DNA from: Neobacillus niacini
Lineage (GTDB): Bacteria; Bacillota; Bacilli; Bacillales; Cytobacillaceae
Assembly: GCF_030817595.1 (NCBI RefSeq)
Contig: NZ_JAUSZN010000001.1
Coordinates: 2,860,001 to 2,924,000 of the forward strand
Direction: 5' to 3'
DNA: 64,000 nt
Made by a program: the position numbers and the translations under genes. Below the pieces are notes generated by a model. That model was not told where the DNA came from, ran no database searches, and worked only from the letters and a program-made list of their open reading frames with translations. Below are positions 53,385 to 62,327 of the stretch, in pieces. Numbering within the stretch: position 1 is the stretch's first letter; every line of letters starts with the position of its first letter.

Positions 53385-54067
53385 AAAAAATATTAATCAT
53401 AGAAGATGAAAAAAGCATTGCAGAATTAGAACAGGATTATTTAGAGATTAACGGCTTTCATACAGAAATGGTGCATACAGGAGATATCGGTCTTCAAAAG
53501 GCACTAACGCAGGATTATGATTTAATTCTGCTTGATGTCATGCTGCCAAACATTGACGGTTTTGAAATCTGTAAGAAGATAAGAAGTGTCAAGGATATCC
53601 CTATCATCATGGTTACTGCAAAAAAAGAAGAGATTGATAAGATTAGAGGTCTTGGACTAGGTGCCGATGATTATTTAGTTAAGCCCTTCAGTCCGAATGA
53701 AATGGTTGCTAGAGTGAAGGCACATTTATCCCGATATGAGAGATTATCAATGAAACCAACTACAGAATCACAAGGGATTTACATCCGTGGTTTATTTGTA
53801 GATCGATCTTCACGCCGTGTCTTTGTTAATAACAAAGAAATCACCTTAACAACAAAGGAATTCGATGTTCTCACCTTTCTGGCATTAAACCCTGACCAGG
53901 TCTTTAGCAAAGACCATCTATTTGAAAGAATCTGGGGCTACGACAGTAACGGAGACGTCTCCACCGTCACCGTCCATATACGCAAAATAAGAGAAAAAAT
54001 CGAACACGACCCCTCCAACCCTGAATACATAGAAACTGTTTGGGGATCGGGCTATCGTTTTCATTAA
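53381..54067 (+). CDS. OmpR/PhoB-family response regulator
   Basis: A 228-residue regulator. The receiver has IEDE, phosphoacceptor Asp52 (LILLDVMLP) and Lys in LVKPF; the winged helix includes LTTKEFDVLTFLALNPDQVFSKDHLFERIWGYD and ends TVWGSGYRF. It is coupled to the kinase gene (ATGA overlap, GGGGAG upstream), so the two act together, probably controlling the ABC genes upstream. Confidence 0.93.
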   Translation: MKKILIIEDEKSIAELEQDYLEINGFHTEMVHTGDIGLQKALTQDYDLILLDVMLPNIDGFEICKKIRSVKDIPIIMVTAKKEEIDKIRGLGLGADDYLVKPFSPNEMVARVKAHLSRYERLSMKPTTESQGIYIRGLFVDRSSRRVFVNNKEITLTTKEFDVLTFLALNPDQVFSKDHLFERIWGYDSNGDVSTVTVHIRKIREKIEHDPSNPEYIETVWGSGYRFH

Positions 54068-54073
54068 CTTTGT

Positions 54074-54151
54074 GAACACCTAAAAGGGTCACCTTGGTGA
54101 CAGGCACCACCAAAAGACAGTGTCCACCCCAGGTGGACACTGTCTTTTGGT
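54074..54151. repeat. Compound hairpin element and terminator between convergent genes
   Basis: A perfect 21-bp stem, 54107-54127 paired with 54131-54151 (core ACAGTGTCCACC/GGTGGACACTGT), with a 3-nt loop. It is preceded by GTCACC-TT-GGTGAC and GGCACC. Such GGTGACAGGCACC-type elements recur in Bacillus-group genomes (from memory). It lies between the response regulator and the convergent ABC permease. Confidence 0.7.
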
Positions 54152-54152
54152 G

Positions 54153-54995
54153 TTAGTGTATTTGGCTTTGGAATAGAGTGTTACGGTTGTTGAATTTAGT
54201 TACTAGTTTTATTAGGAATAGGTTGCCTGCCAGTAAGACAAGTCCTATTAAGAATAATGTTAATGGGCTTAAGAAGAACAGTCCACTAGCCTGGCTAATC
54301 ATGATTCCAACGATTGGCAGCACCAGTATTCCGCCAAATTGCTGAGCTTCTTGGAACGTTTTGACCTTGGCTGAAATTAAAACATTTAAAATGATATTAA
54401 ATAGGACTAAAATCGGGATTACCCAAAACATTAAAATAATCCAGGTAGAGTTAAAGTACAAGATTACCTTAAAATACGGATACGTAATTACATTAACAAT
54501 AATAAAACTACCGATAAATGCAGCAAACGAAATTCCTAATGATGGAATTAAGGAGGCCAACACTTTCCCAAGAAACAAGTCCTTGATGGAAATAGGTGAA
54601 AACAATAATGTTTCTAACGTGTTTCTTTCCTTTTCCCCTACAAAACTATTTGATGACGTAACCATTGAATTAATAATGGCTACCATCAAGAAAAAGGGAA
54701 TCATCATAAAGGTTAAGAAAAAATAAACAAATTTATACCCAAGGGTCGGCAAGGCGATAAGAGTATTTCTCATATCCTCATTGGGAAAGTTTTCAATAAA
54801 TGAATTTAGCGGTTTTTCTATTTCTTCTGAAGAAGTTCCTACTAAATCAAAGTGAATTCCAAAGTAGGCCATACAGGATGGCACCACAATACACATCAGA
54901 AATGCCACGATGACCATAGGCACCCAAACCTTTTTGGATGAAAATGTAGCTTTCATATCTTTCCATGCAATGGTTAAAATTGTCTGTTTATTCAT
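54153..54995 (-). CDS. ABC-2 type transporter permease
   Basis: A 280-residue membrane protein with about six helices. The first cytoplasmic loop FVGEKERNTLETLLFSPISIKDLFLGKVLAS is the conserved ABC-2 permease element. It is paired with the ATPase upstream, with which it overlaps by eight bases. The substrate is unknown; NatB-type sodium efflux is one possibility but is not shown. Confidence 0.87.
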   Translation of the reverse strand: MNKQTILTIAWKDMKATFSSKKVWVPMVIVAFLMCIVVPSCMAYFGIHFDLVGTSSEEIEKPLNSFIENFPNEDMRNTLIALPTLGYKFVYFFLTFMMIPFFLMVAIINSMVTSSNSFVGEKERNTLETLLFSPISIKDLFLGKVLASLIPSLGISFAAFIGSFIIVNVITYPYFKVILYFNSTWIILMFWVIPILVLFNIILNVLISAKVKTFQEAQQFGGILVLPIVGIMISQASGLFFLSPLTLFLIGLVLLAGNLFLIKLVTKFNNRNTLFQSQIH

Positions 54996-55902
54996 CCACT
55001 TTTCCCCCCCTAATATGAAAATAAATCGCCTCGAGGCTTCTGTTGGTTATCTCGCAATTATGAACCCATGTCTCTTTAAGAATATTGGTTAATAAAGGAG
55101 TAATCTCTTCTTTCGTGGACAGCAAAAACTCCAATTGATTTGCCCCTTTTCTACTGTATATGCACCCCTTGTAGGTTGGGCTAGTCAAAGGCTTAAGACC
55201 GGTTTCTACTAATAACTTAATTTCCTTTAAGTATTTGTCCTCTAATTGGATCATCGTTCCGTTTTCTACGATTTTGCCATCTATTAAAAACAAATAGGAA
55301 TCACAGATGGTTTCTAACTGATGTAGAACATGAGAGCATATTAAAATCGTTACCCCCTCTTCTTGATTCACCTTACGCAAATAATGGATAACTTCATTAA
55401 TTCCTTCAGGGTCTAACCCATTCGTCGGTTCATCAAGAAAAAGCAGAATTGGATTATGCAGTAAAGCTTTCGCCAGTGCAATTCTTTTCTTCATGCCGGT
55501 AGAAAAGCTCCCAACTAATTGATCCTTAAAGCGCAGCATATCGAACTGGTCAAGTAAATGTATTATTCGCTTCGTATCCGCATGGCCATATATTTTTGAA
55601 AAAAAGACAAGATTATCCCATGCCGACATATCATGATAAAGACTTGCACTTTCTGTAACAATTCCAACCCTTTTTCTAATTTCATCGCCTTGTAATTTTG
55701 GATCAAAACCCATAACCTTCATTGTTCCAGTAGTTGCTTCAATTACTCCGTTTAATAAACGAATAATCGTTGTCTTTCCTGCCCCGTTTGGACCAAGCAG
55801 ACCGTTGATACTTCCTTTCTTTATTGTAAAAGAAACATCCTTTAATATTTCACGTTGATTATATTGCTTGCAGACTTTATCTACCTCAATAATATTAGTC
55901 AA
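54988..55902 (-). CDS. ABC transporter ATP-binding protein
   Basis: About 304 residues. The ATPase is complete: GPNGAGKTTIIRLL, SFSTGMKKRIALAKALL (signature), ILLFLDEPTNGLD and CSHVLHQLE. An extra C-terminal domain of about 90 residues follows, as in NatA/DrrA-type proteins. The longest frame starts at 55962 and an ATG lies at 55929, but GGGGGGAG placed before the TTG at 55902 fits both spacing and the family start (LTNIIEVDKV). It is divergent from the response regulator at 56080. Confidence 0.88.
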   Translation of the reverse strand: MTNIIEVDKVCKQYNQREILKDVSFTIKKGSINGLLGPNGAGKTTIIRLLNGVIEATTGTMKVMGFDPKLQGDEIRKRVGIVTESASLYHDMSAWDNLVFFSKIYGHADTKRIIHLLDQFDMLRFKDQLVGSFSTGMKKRIALAKALLHNPILLFLDEPTNGLDPEGINEVIHYLRKVNQEEGVTILICSHVLHQLETICDSYLFLIDGKIVENGTMIQLEDKYLKEIKLLVETGLKPLTSPTYKGCIYSRKGANQLEFLLSTKEEITPLLTNILKETWVHNCEITNRSLEAIYFHIRGGKVDE

Positions 55903-56079
55903 ATTTCTCCCCCCATAACCTTCATCCATCTTTATAACGATTAAAGATGGGTAATCGTTCACAATAATTTAATATTTTTTTGATAGTCTCTTTAAAATAT
56001 GAATGACCATATGTTCGAAAGGTTTTTGTATTTGTGTTGCCGAATAGAATGTAGAAATAAGAGATGAGGAGAATTCATT

Positions 56080-56793
56080 ATGTCAGCAAAAAAAGGAAGT
56101 ATTCTGGTAGTTGAAGATGAAGAAAAGATTGCAAGAGTATTAGAGCTTGAACTGGAATATGAGGGATACAAAGTAACGAAAGTAATCGACGGGCTTGAAG
56201 CACTCGAAGCCTATCGGACTGGCAGTTGGGATTTAATTTTATTAGATGTCATGCTGCCAGGATTAAGTGGGATTGAACTTCTTCGGAGAATTAGAAAAAA
56301 TGATCTTCATACTCCGGTCATCCTATTAACAGCAAAAAGCTCTGTTGAAGACAAAGTATCCGGACTTGACTTGGGTGCCAATGATTATATAACAAAGCCC
56401 TTTGAAATTGAAGAGCTGTTAGCAAGAATACGTGCTGCCTTAAGAATCAAACGCGCTGAAGAAGAACAACCTGAGGATGAAAACGATAACCTGCTGCGAT
56501 TTGCAGATTTATCAATAAATCAAAAATCTAGAGAAGTTATTCGAGGTGATGGGGAGTCCATTGATTTGACGCCAAGGGAATATGACTTACTCGTCTATCT
56601 AATGGTAAATAAACGACAGGTATTGAGCAGGGACCAAATTTTAGAGGCTGTATGGGGATATGACTTTTTCGGAGATACAAATGTTGTAGACGTTTATATT
56701 CGTTATGTTAGAAAAAAAATTGACCTACCACATCAGCCCTCGTTAATTCATACGGTTCGCGGCGTTGGTTATGTGATGAAGGATTCAAAATGA
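56080..56793 (+). CDS. OmpR-family response regulator (YkoG-like)
   Basis: A 237-residue regulator with receiver Asp56 (LILLDVMLP), the acidic pair in VEDEE, and Lys in ITKPFEIEELLAR. The C-terminal winged helix contains LTPREYDLLVYLMVNKRQVLSRDQILEAVWGYD and ends HTVRGVGYVM. It overlaps the kinase by four bases. The gene set RR-HK-PepSY-PepSY corresponds to ykoG-ykoH-ykoI-ykoJ of Bacillus subtilis. GATGAGGAG precedes the ATG. Confidence 0.93.
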   Translation: MSAKKGSILVVEDEEKIARVLELELEYEGYKVTKVIDGLEALEAYRTGSWDLILLDVMLPGLSGIELLRRIRKNDLHTPVILLTAKSSVEDKVSGLDLGANDYITKPFEIEELLARIRAALRIKRAEEEQPEDENDNLLRFADLSINQKSREVIRGDGESIDLTPREYDLLVYLMVNKRQVLSRDQILEAVWGYDFFGDTNVVDVYIRYVRKKIDLPHQPSLIHTVRGVGYVMKDSK

Positions 56794-58151
56794 AACTGAG
56801 AAATAAAATTAACCTTTATACTGCTTTTTTATTTGCGTTATTGCTCCTCATCATAAATATCACTGTTTATTATTCATTCAGCAAATTAGTCCTCAACAGC
56901 GAACTTAGTACTGCGCATGATGAAATGAAAAATATATCTATGAATCTTGGAAAATCATTAGGAACGATATCTGAAGATACTCTTTTAAGATCTTACGTGC
57001 CTATAAACGGGATGATTCAAATTGTTACAAAGGACCAAAACGGCTCCTCTCCGTATACCAGCCCAGGTGCACATGACTTAAGTAAGAGGAAATCAGTATT
57101 TTATAGTAATGAAGTTAGTGAAACTCTTGAATACCAGGACCGGCTATTTAGCTTTGAATCTATGCCAATCTTATTGCAAGACGGAAGCATTGCCAATCTG
57201 CAGATAACCAAGAGTATGGAAACTGCAACCAATAATTTATCTACCCTTCGCCTTGTGTTAATTATGGTCACTCTGCTGGCGTTGATTCCTGTATTAATTT
57301 CCAGCCGGATTCTAAGCAATCTAATTACAAAGCCCGTAACCTCTATGATAAGAACGATGAAAGATATAAGGCAAAGCGGAGCTTTTAAGCGCCTAAAGCT
57401 TGAGGGCAGCTCGAAGGACGAACTCTTTCAAATGGGCCAAACCTTTAACCATATGATTGATTTGTTAGAAGTCAACTTTGAAAAGCAGAAACAATTTGTC
57501 TCCAATGCATCGCATGAACTTAAAACCCCTTTAACCATTATCGAAAGTTACGCAAGTCTTTTAAAAAGAAGAGGTTTAAAGGAGCCAAAGTTATTCTCTG
57601 AATCAATTGAAGCTATTCACTCAGAGGCAATCCGTATGAAAGAAATGACTGAACAGCTGTTAATGTTAGCTAGGCACCATGAACATTGGAATATTGAGCT
57701 TAACCAGTTAAACATTAGCCAGTTAATAACCCAAACAATCAAAGCATTTAAAAATGCTTATAATCGAGATATTGAATTTATCCAGGAGCATGATACTCCC
57801 CTATTCATTGAAACCGATGAAAAAAAGCTCAAGCAACTGCTGTTTATTTTTTTAGACAATGCTAGGAAATATAGTGATGGAACGATTTCGGTAGAACTTG
57901 GCCATGACCACGATGAAGTCTACATTAAAATAATTGATCATGGAATTGGTATTCCTGAAATTGACCTCCCTAAGGTGTTCGACAGGTTCTATCGGGTGGA
58001 TAAAGCAAGAAGCAGAAAACAGGGAGGTTCTGGCCTTGGGTTGTCACTTGCAAAAGAAATTGCCGATGCAATCGGTGTTATCATACAACTAGATAGTGTG
58101 CTTGGTTCAGGAACTATCGTCACGATTCTGAGTAAAAAAATCGAAAAATAA
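56790..58151 (+). CDS. Membrane sensor histidine kinase (YkoH-like)
   Basis: A 453-residue kinase. Membrane helices at about 10-28 and 153-173 flank a sensor of about 125 residues. HAMP, then HisKA with His242 in SNASHELKTPLTIIESYASLL, then an HATPase with DHGIGIP and QGGSGLGLSLA. The length equals that of YkoH. It is coupled to the regulator gene (ATGA). It probably senses an envelope condition, with the PepSY proteins downstream as targets or cofactors. Confidence 0.92.
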   Translation: MKLRNKINLYTAFLFALLLLIINITVYYSFSKLVLNSELSTAHDEMKNISMNLGKSLGTISEDTLLRSYVPINGMIQIVTKDQNGSSPYTSPGAHDLSKRKSVFYSNEVSETLEYQDRLFSFESMPILLQDGSIANLQITKSMETATNNLSTLRLVLIMVTLLALIPVLISSRILSNLITKPVTSMIRTMKDIRQSGAFKRLKLEGSSKDELFQMGQTFNHMIDLLEVNFEKQKQFVSNASHELKTPLTIIESYASLLKRRGLKEPKLFSESIEAIHSEAIRMKEMTEQLLMLARHHEHWNIELNQLNISQLITQTIKAFKNAYNRDIEFIQEHDTPLFIETDEKKLKQLLFIFLDNARKYSDGTISVELGHDHDEVYIKIIDHGIGIPEIDLPKVFDRFYRVDKARSRKQGGSGLGLSLAKEIADAIGVIIQLDSVLGSGTIVTILSKKIEK

Positions 58152-58218
58152 TAGCAATTTCTCATCACTTTCTCATGTTTATGTCAGAAAATAAATGGTA
58201 CTAAGGTGGTGAAAAAAG

Positions 58219-58953
58219 GTGAAAAAATTTTCTTGGTTTTGGTTAACCATGTGCTCAATCATTATCGTTATTGTTTTGGTGAGCTGGCAGCAATTTGGAA
58301 AATTGTCTCCCTCTGCTGACATGTTAACAGAACAGGAAGCTCAGAAACTTGTTCAAGATCGTTATCAAGGAGAGGTGACATTGCTAAAGCTAGCTGATCA
58401 GCGATATCAAATAGAACTACTAAAACAGAATAAACTTTACGCCATCAAGCTTGATGCGAGAAGTGGAAAAATATTATCTTTTAATGAAAGTACAAAATTG
58501 ACAGCACCAACTCCCGATTCTCCTTCTATAATAGAGCTGCCAGAAGAAGAACTAAAACAAATTGTACTCAATGCAATAAAAGGATCGCTTGTTTCTTTTG
58601 AGAAAGTTGATGCAAATCAACAACCTTCCTATAAAGCGATTGTGAAAGACGCTGACAATCAATCAACGATTATTGTGGACGCCGTTTCAGGTGCTATCCT
58701 GTCAATATCATCCGAAATCAATCAACCTCCTAAGCGATTAACTGAGAAGGAGGCAGTTATTATAGCTACTTCTCAGGTCCAAGGTGATGTAGATGATATT
58801 TGGCTAGATTCACAGGGGGACCAAACCTATTACTTTGTCAAAATAGAAGCAAGTGATGACCGTGACGCAACAGTCCAAATCCATGCTATCACAGGAGACG
58901 TAATTGTGTCTTGGGATGATCATAAAAGTAATAAAAATGACGATGATGATTAG
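58219..58953 (+). CDS. PepSY-domain exported protein, three repeats (YkoI-like)
   Basis: A 244-residue protein with an N-terminal membrane anchor (about residues 5-25) and three PepSY-like repeats beginning near LTEQEAQKLVQDRY, LPEEELKQIVLNAI and LTEKEAVIIATSQV, each ending in DA-x-SGxIL or AITGDVI. The C-terminus is a short Asp/Lys-rich tail. PepSY domains bind or inhibit peptidases at the membrane; the target is unknown. It lies 67 bases after the kinase gene. The start GTG/ATG choice is set by AAGGTGGTG. Confidence 0.83.
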   Translation: MKKFSWFWLTMCSIIIVIVLVSWQQFGKLSPSADMLTEQEAQKLVQDRYQGEVTLLKLADQRYQIELLKQNKLYAIKLDARSGKILSFNESTKLTAPTPDSPSIIELPEEELKQIVLNAIKGSLVSFEKVDANQQPSYKAIVKDADNQSTIIVDAVSGAILSISSEINQPPKRLTEKEAVIIATSQVQGDVDDIWLDSQGDQTYYFVKIEASDDRDATVQIHAITGDVIVSWDDHKSNKNDDDD

Positions 58954-59081
58954 TTCATAAGAAACGATTTTTCATAAACAAGCTTTTCTCATGAAATTCT
59001 AATGTTTCTTTCCTTTTACTCTCATATTCGGTGGATATACTGAAATTGTAGAAAGGTAATAAAAAAAAGGAGGAAATAATA

Positions 59082-59630
59082 ATGAAAAAGAAAGTTTTAA
59101 TAGGTGTAGTGTCATCGTTACTCGTTTTGGGTGGAGCTTTTGCAGTTGGTGCTTCAAAGAATGATACTCGTTCAGATGATTCCATTCATCTAGATGACAA
59201 ATCGTCATTAATTAATCTTGGTACCCAAAGCTTGCCTGAAATGAAAGAAGGTCAGAAAATTGAGCTAGAAACAGAGCACGGTCAAACATTTTACAAGATA
59301 GAATCCGATGATGACAGCAGTAATTCAACTACTACTCAATCAGACACTTCGGATATATCCGTTGAAGAAGCAGCAAAAATTGCTACCAATGAGGTAAATG
59401 GAACTGTTACTGAGGTTGAAAAAGAAATGGAACATGGCAGAATGGAATATAAATTTGAGATACAGTCGAATCAAGGTGAAGTTGACGTTCGGGTAGATGC
59501 TGAAACTGGAAAAATAACACGAGTAGAGTTCGATGATGACAGCAGGGTTGATCGAGATGATGACAAAGATGATAAAAACCGCGTGGATGACAAGGGCGGA
59601 GGTTCTGATGACAACGGGATTGATGGATAA
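59082..59630 (+). CDS. PepSY-domain exported protein with acidic C-terminus (YkoJ-like)
   Basis: A 182-residue secreted protein. The signal peptide covers about residues 1-25 (MKKKVLIGVVSSLLVLGGAFAVGA). A PepSY domain is at about 85-148 (ISVEEAAKIATNEVNGTVTEVEKE, then VRVDAETGKITRVEFDDD). The last 35 residues are almost entirely Asp, Lys, Arg and Gly, which could bind metal ions. AAGGAGG precedes the ATG. It ends with a strong terminator, the end of the two-component cluster. Confidence 0.87.
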   Translation: MKKKVLIGVVSSLLVLGGAFAVGASKNDTRSDDSIHLDDKSSLINLGTQSLPEMKEGQKIELETEHGQTFYKIESDDDSSNSTTTQSDTSDISVEEAAKIATNEVNGTVTEVEKEMEHGRMEYKFEIQSNQGEVDVRVDAETGKITRVEFDDDSRVDRDDDKDDKNRVDDKGGGSDDNGIDG

Positions 59631-59640
59631 TGATCTATAA

Positions 59641-59672
59641 AGGACAATCGTGAAAACGATTGTTCTTTTTGT
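59641..59672 (+). terminator. Terminator of the YkoGH/PepSY cluster
   Basis: A 10-bp stem AGGACAATCG/CGATTGTTCT (one G-T pair) with a 6-nt loop, then TTTTTG. Confidence 0.8.
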
Positions 59673-59677
59673 CCACA

Positions 59678-59705
59678 TATATGTAATTTACACCTATTAG
59701 TAATA
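59678..59705. promoter_or_regulatory. Candidate PhaQ operator, copy 2
   Basis: A 28-bp sequence containing TTTACACCTATTAGTAAT, TTAC-N8-GTAA, 26/28 identical to 33966-33993. It lies 110 bases upstream of the locus B hydrolase, the same position as copy 1 relative to the locus A hydrolase. Confidence 0.65.
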
Positions 59706-59814
59706 ATAAATAAAAAATGTATATATAATATGTTAATTACATCATTATACCTGTTTACACTATCCGAATTATGGCTAAAAAGAATACTATTATCAACCAT
59801 AGGAGGTAGTTTAT

Positions 59815-60585
59815 TTGGGTAAGATATTATCTGGAATCCCCTATTTACGAATGGGTGCTGGAGAACCTCTGGTTTTTATTCACGGTCTTGGAGAAATCAA
59901 GGAAGGCTGGTCCAATCAGTTTGAATTTGCACAACAGTATGACCTGATTATCCCAGATTTACGTGGACATGGAGAGTATATTACAGATGAGAAAATTTCT
60001 ATCAAAAACTTTGCCTTGGATATAATCAATTTGTTAAAAGGTCTTGAGATTGAAAGCGCCCACATTTGTGGACTATCAATGGGCGGAATGGTTGCACAAG
60101 AGATCTATCGTCAAGCACCCGGCATGTGCCTGTCCCTTACTCTCGTAAGCACGTTTCATTATGCACCAAGACAATTCGGACAGCTCTTTTTAAAATATCG
60201 TAAGTTACGGACAGAATCAATTTCCCTTGAGGAGCAAAAGAATATTGCTGCACGTGTCTGCCTTTATTCGTGGACTGAGGAAAACTTTGAGAATTTCTAT
60301 AAATTCTATCATCCTAATCGTGACTATTATTTACCTTCAATGAAGGCATGCCTTGAGGTGAATAATCTTTGTCTGCTTCCAATGATAAAGGTTCCAACAT
60401 TAATTATTGGCGGTCAGTACGATACGGTAACCCCTGCTTGGATACAATTACTGATGCATAAACAAATTAGACATTCCGAATTTGTCATTTTTAGAAATAC
60501 AGGGCATATTGCTAAGCTTGAGGCTAAAGAGGCATTTAACGAGGTTCTGCGAAACTTTTTAAACAAACATAAAAAAGCAAGTTAA
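59815..60585 (+). CDS. Alpha/beta hydrolase, PHA-locus associated (paralogue)
   Basis: A 256-residue alpha/beta hydrolase, evidently paralogous to the product at 34097: shared blocks include FIHGLGEIKEGW, LIIPDLRGHGE, GLSMGGMVAQEIYRQAP (nucleophile Ser), LYSWTEENF and IGGQYDTVTPAWIQ with the acid Asp; the base His is in NTGHIAKLE. The TTG start is set by AGGAGG. It is convergent with phaC. An intracellular PHA depolymerase or hydroxyacyl esterase role is inferred from position. Confidence 0.82.
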   Translation: MGKILSGIPYLRMGAGEPLVFIHGLGEIKEGWSNQFEFAQQYDLIIPDLRGHGEYITDEKISIKNFALDIINLLKGLEIESAHICGLSMGGMVAQEIYRQAPGMCLSLTLVSTFHYAPRQFGQLFLKYRKLRTESISLEEQKNIAARVCLYSWTEENFENFYKFYHPNRDYYLPSMKACLEVNNLCLLPMIKVPTLIIGGQYDTVTPAWIQLLMHKQIRHSEFVIFRNTGHIAKLEAKEAFNEVLRNFLNKHKKAS

Positions 60586-60652
60586 GGGAAGGAACATCTT
60601 CCCTTCCCTCCCTAACCATTATATAATCTTGTACGGATCTTTATTACAACAA

Positions 60653-61720
60653 TTAAAGTGGATTTGAACGAGTGGAAGCCCATTCATCCACCACTAGTGC
60701 AAACAATCCGGTTAGCGCTAAGGAAACATGACCCGCTTCAACCAGCTTGTAAGTTTTATCCTCACTTGAGACTAAATCCATAATCGGAAGGCTTTGAGAT
60801 TCCGGCACTAAATTATCGTTTGATGAGGAAATAACAAGCAAATTCGATTTAATATTTTTTAAATCTACAGGTTTATTGCCAATCATCAATTCCTGTTTAA
60901 TAAGCTTGTTCTCCTTAAAAAGATCATTCGCTAATTGTCTAAAGGCCTCACCTGCAAATGGGACCTGATCAGTTGTCCATTTATTCATTCGACGCCATTT
61001 TTCCACATATCTAGCGTCATGAGCTCGGTTCAAAAGTGTCGTGTAGTTACTAAAATAAATTGGAGCCGATACTGCACGAAACATTGCTTCCACATAGGTT
61101 GACGGAACATTTCCATAAACATCAATTAAGCGATCAACATTTATATCACCATTCCTAAAACCCTCCATCCATTTATCTGGACCAGCAAACTCTGTAAAAT
61201 CTATCGGTACAGTTGCAACAATCAAGTTTTTAATCGGTTCTTCTGCTATGGATGCATAAATAGAAGCAATCGTCCCGCCTAAGCAATAACCTACAATTGT
61301 CATTTCGTCCGCACCAGAATGGCGGATTGCACGTCTGATTGCGGTTCTTAAATACTTTTCGATGTATGTATCCATACCAATATTTTTATCTTCATAACCT
61401 GGTGTGCCCCAATCTAATAAATACACATCATATCCACTGTTAGTAAGCCCCTCAATTACACTTGCCTTCGGAGCAAAATCAAGAATATATGGTTTATTAA
61501 ATAAAGAATAGACAAAAAATAATGGGATGCGATATTTTTTTTGTGTTGCTGGGTAATGCCATAATACAGATTTATTCTTTCTCCATACCTCAGTCCTAGG
61601 TGTATGACCAATTTTAGGTTCCGGCTCATTTAGCACTTGAAATAGGTGCTTCCAGCGTTTCATTTCTTTTTCATAATCTAACTCTAAAGGTGGAATAAAA
61701 TCCTTTGTATCTACTGCCAC
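60653..61720 (-). CDS. phaC: PhaC, class IV PHA synthase catalytic subunit
   Basis: A 355-residue polyester synthase that polymerises (R)-3-hydroxyacyl-CoA. The catalytic Cys146 is in GYCLGG (where lipases have Ser), with Asp302 (SSNDNLVPE) and His331 (EAGHVSLAL) completing the triad. The length is that of class III/IV enzymes; the adjacent PhaR makes it class IV. It starts at a GTG with GGGGGA upstream and lies 20 bases after phaR. There is no phaB between phaR and phaC, unlike the Bacillus megaterium order. Confidence 0.95.
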   Translation of the reverse strand: MAVDTKDFIPPLELDYEKEMKRWKHLFQVLNEPEPKIGHTPRTEVWRKNKSVLWHYPATQKKYRIPLFFVYSLFNKPYILDFAPKASVIEGLTNSGYDVYLLDWGTPGYEDKNIGMDTYIEKYLRTAIRRAIRHSGADEMTIVGYCLGGTIASIYASIAEEPIKNLIVATVPIDFTEFAGPDKWMEGFRNGDINVDRLIDVYGNVPSTYVEAMFRAVSAPIYFSNYTTLLNRAHDARYVEKWRRMNKWTTDQVPFAGEAFRQLANDLFKENKLIKQELMIGNKPVDLKNIKSNLLVISSSNDNLVPESQSLPIMDLVSSEDKTYKLVEAGHVSLALTGLFALVVDEWASTRSNPL

Positions 61721-61740
61721 TACTTTCCCCCATTTTCTAC

Positions 61741-62307
61741 TTATTTGGTTGCCCCAGCCACTGTTAAGACAGGCTCTATAGGATGATCATTCTTAAACTG
61801 ACTTTTAAGAATCTCTATATCTTCTTTAAGACTATTTAACTTATTAAGCTCGAACCTGATTTCTTGCAATTCACCTTTTAAATTCTTTGAATCTGCAAGT
61901 TCCTTTTTCGTTTTACCTAACTCTGTTTTAAGTTGTTTCGTTAGTTTAATAATTTCCTTGGATACATCTATAACACTTTCAATCTCCTTGCTTTGTGATT
62001 TCAATGAATCCTGTATATCCCAAATTTGTTCTTCAAGGGAATCAATTTTTTCTTCCGTTTGAATGGTTAATGAAGTAACATTCGCCAAGTCATTTTTAGT
62101 TGGAAGATTGAGCACACCTGCAACTGCCTCTTGATTCTTTTTAAAAGCTTCAAGGTAACGGGAGTGTGTGTCAGTCCCTGCTTTTGACATTTTGACATAT
62201 TCATTGTTATTAGACAAAAGAAAAAGAAAATCATTTATTTGTTTCTCCCATATTTCACTATACTTCTTAAATGAATCATATGGGTCAAACGAGCTTTTAG
62301 TCGACAT
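61741..62307 (-). CDS. phaR: PhaR, class IV PHA synthase partner subunit
   Basis: A 188-residue helical protein. The N-terminal third, FDPYDSFKKYSEIWEKQIND, and the block LPTKNDLANVTSLTIQTEEKIDSLEEQIWDIQ followed by a coiled coil are characteristic of PhaR, which is needed with PhaC for synthase activity. The ATG at 62307 follows GAGGTGAACC; the GTG at 62316 is an alternative. It is directly upstream of phaC and about 20 bases after the phasin-like gene. Confidence 0.92.
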   Translation of the reverse strand: MSTKSSFDPYDSFKKYSEIWEKQINDFLFLLSNNNEYVKMSKAGTDTHSRYLEAFKKNQEAVAGVLNLPTKNDLANVTSLTIQTEEKIDSLEEQIWDIQDSLKSQSKEIESVIDVSKEIIKLTKQLKTELGKTKKELADSKNLKGELQEIRFELNKLNSLKEDIEILKSQFKNDHPIEPVLTVAGATK

Positions 62308-62327
62308 CTGGTTCACCTCAGGGTAAT

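Noticed and set aside
54361..54726. A plus-strand frame of 121 codons opposite the ABC permease
   Set aside because: Low-complexity Lys/Ile composition typical of the antisense of a membrane protein gene; no ribosome site.
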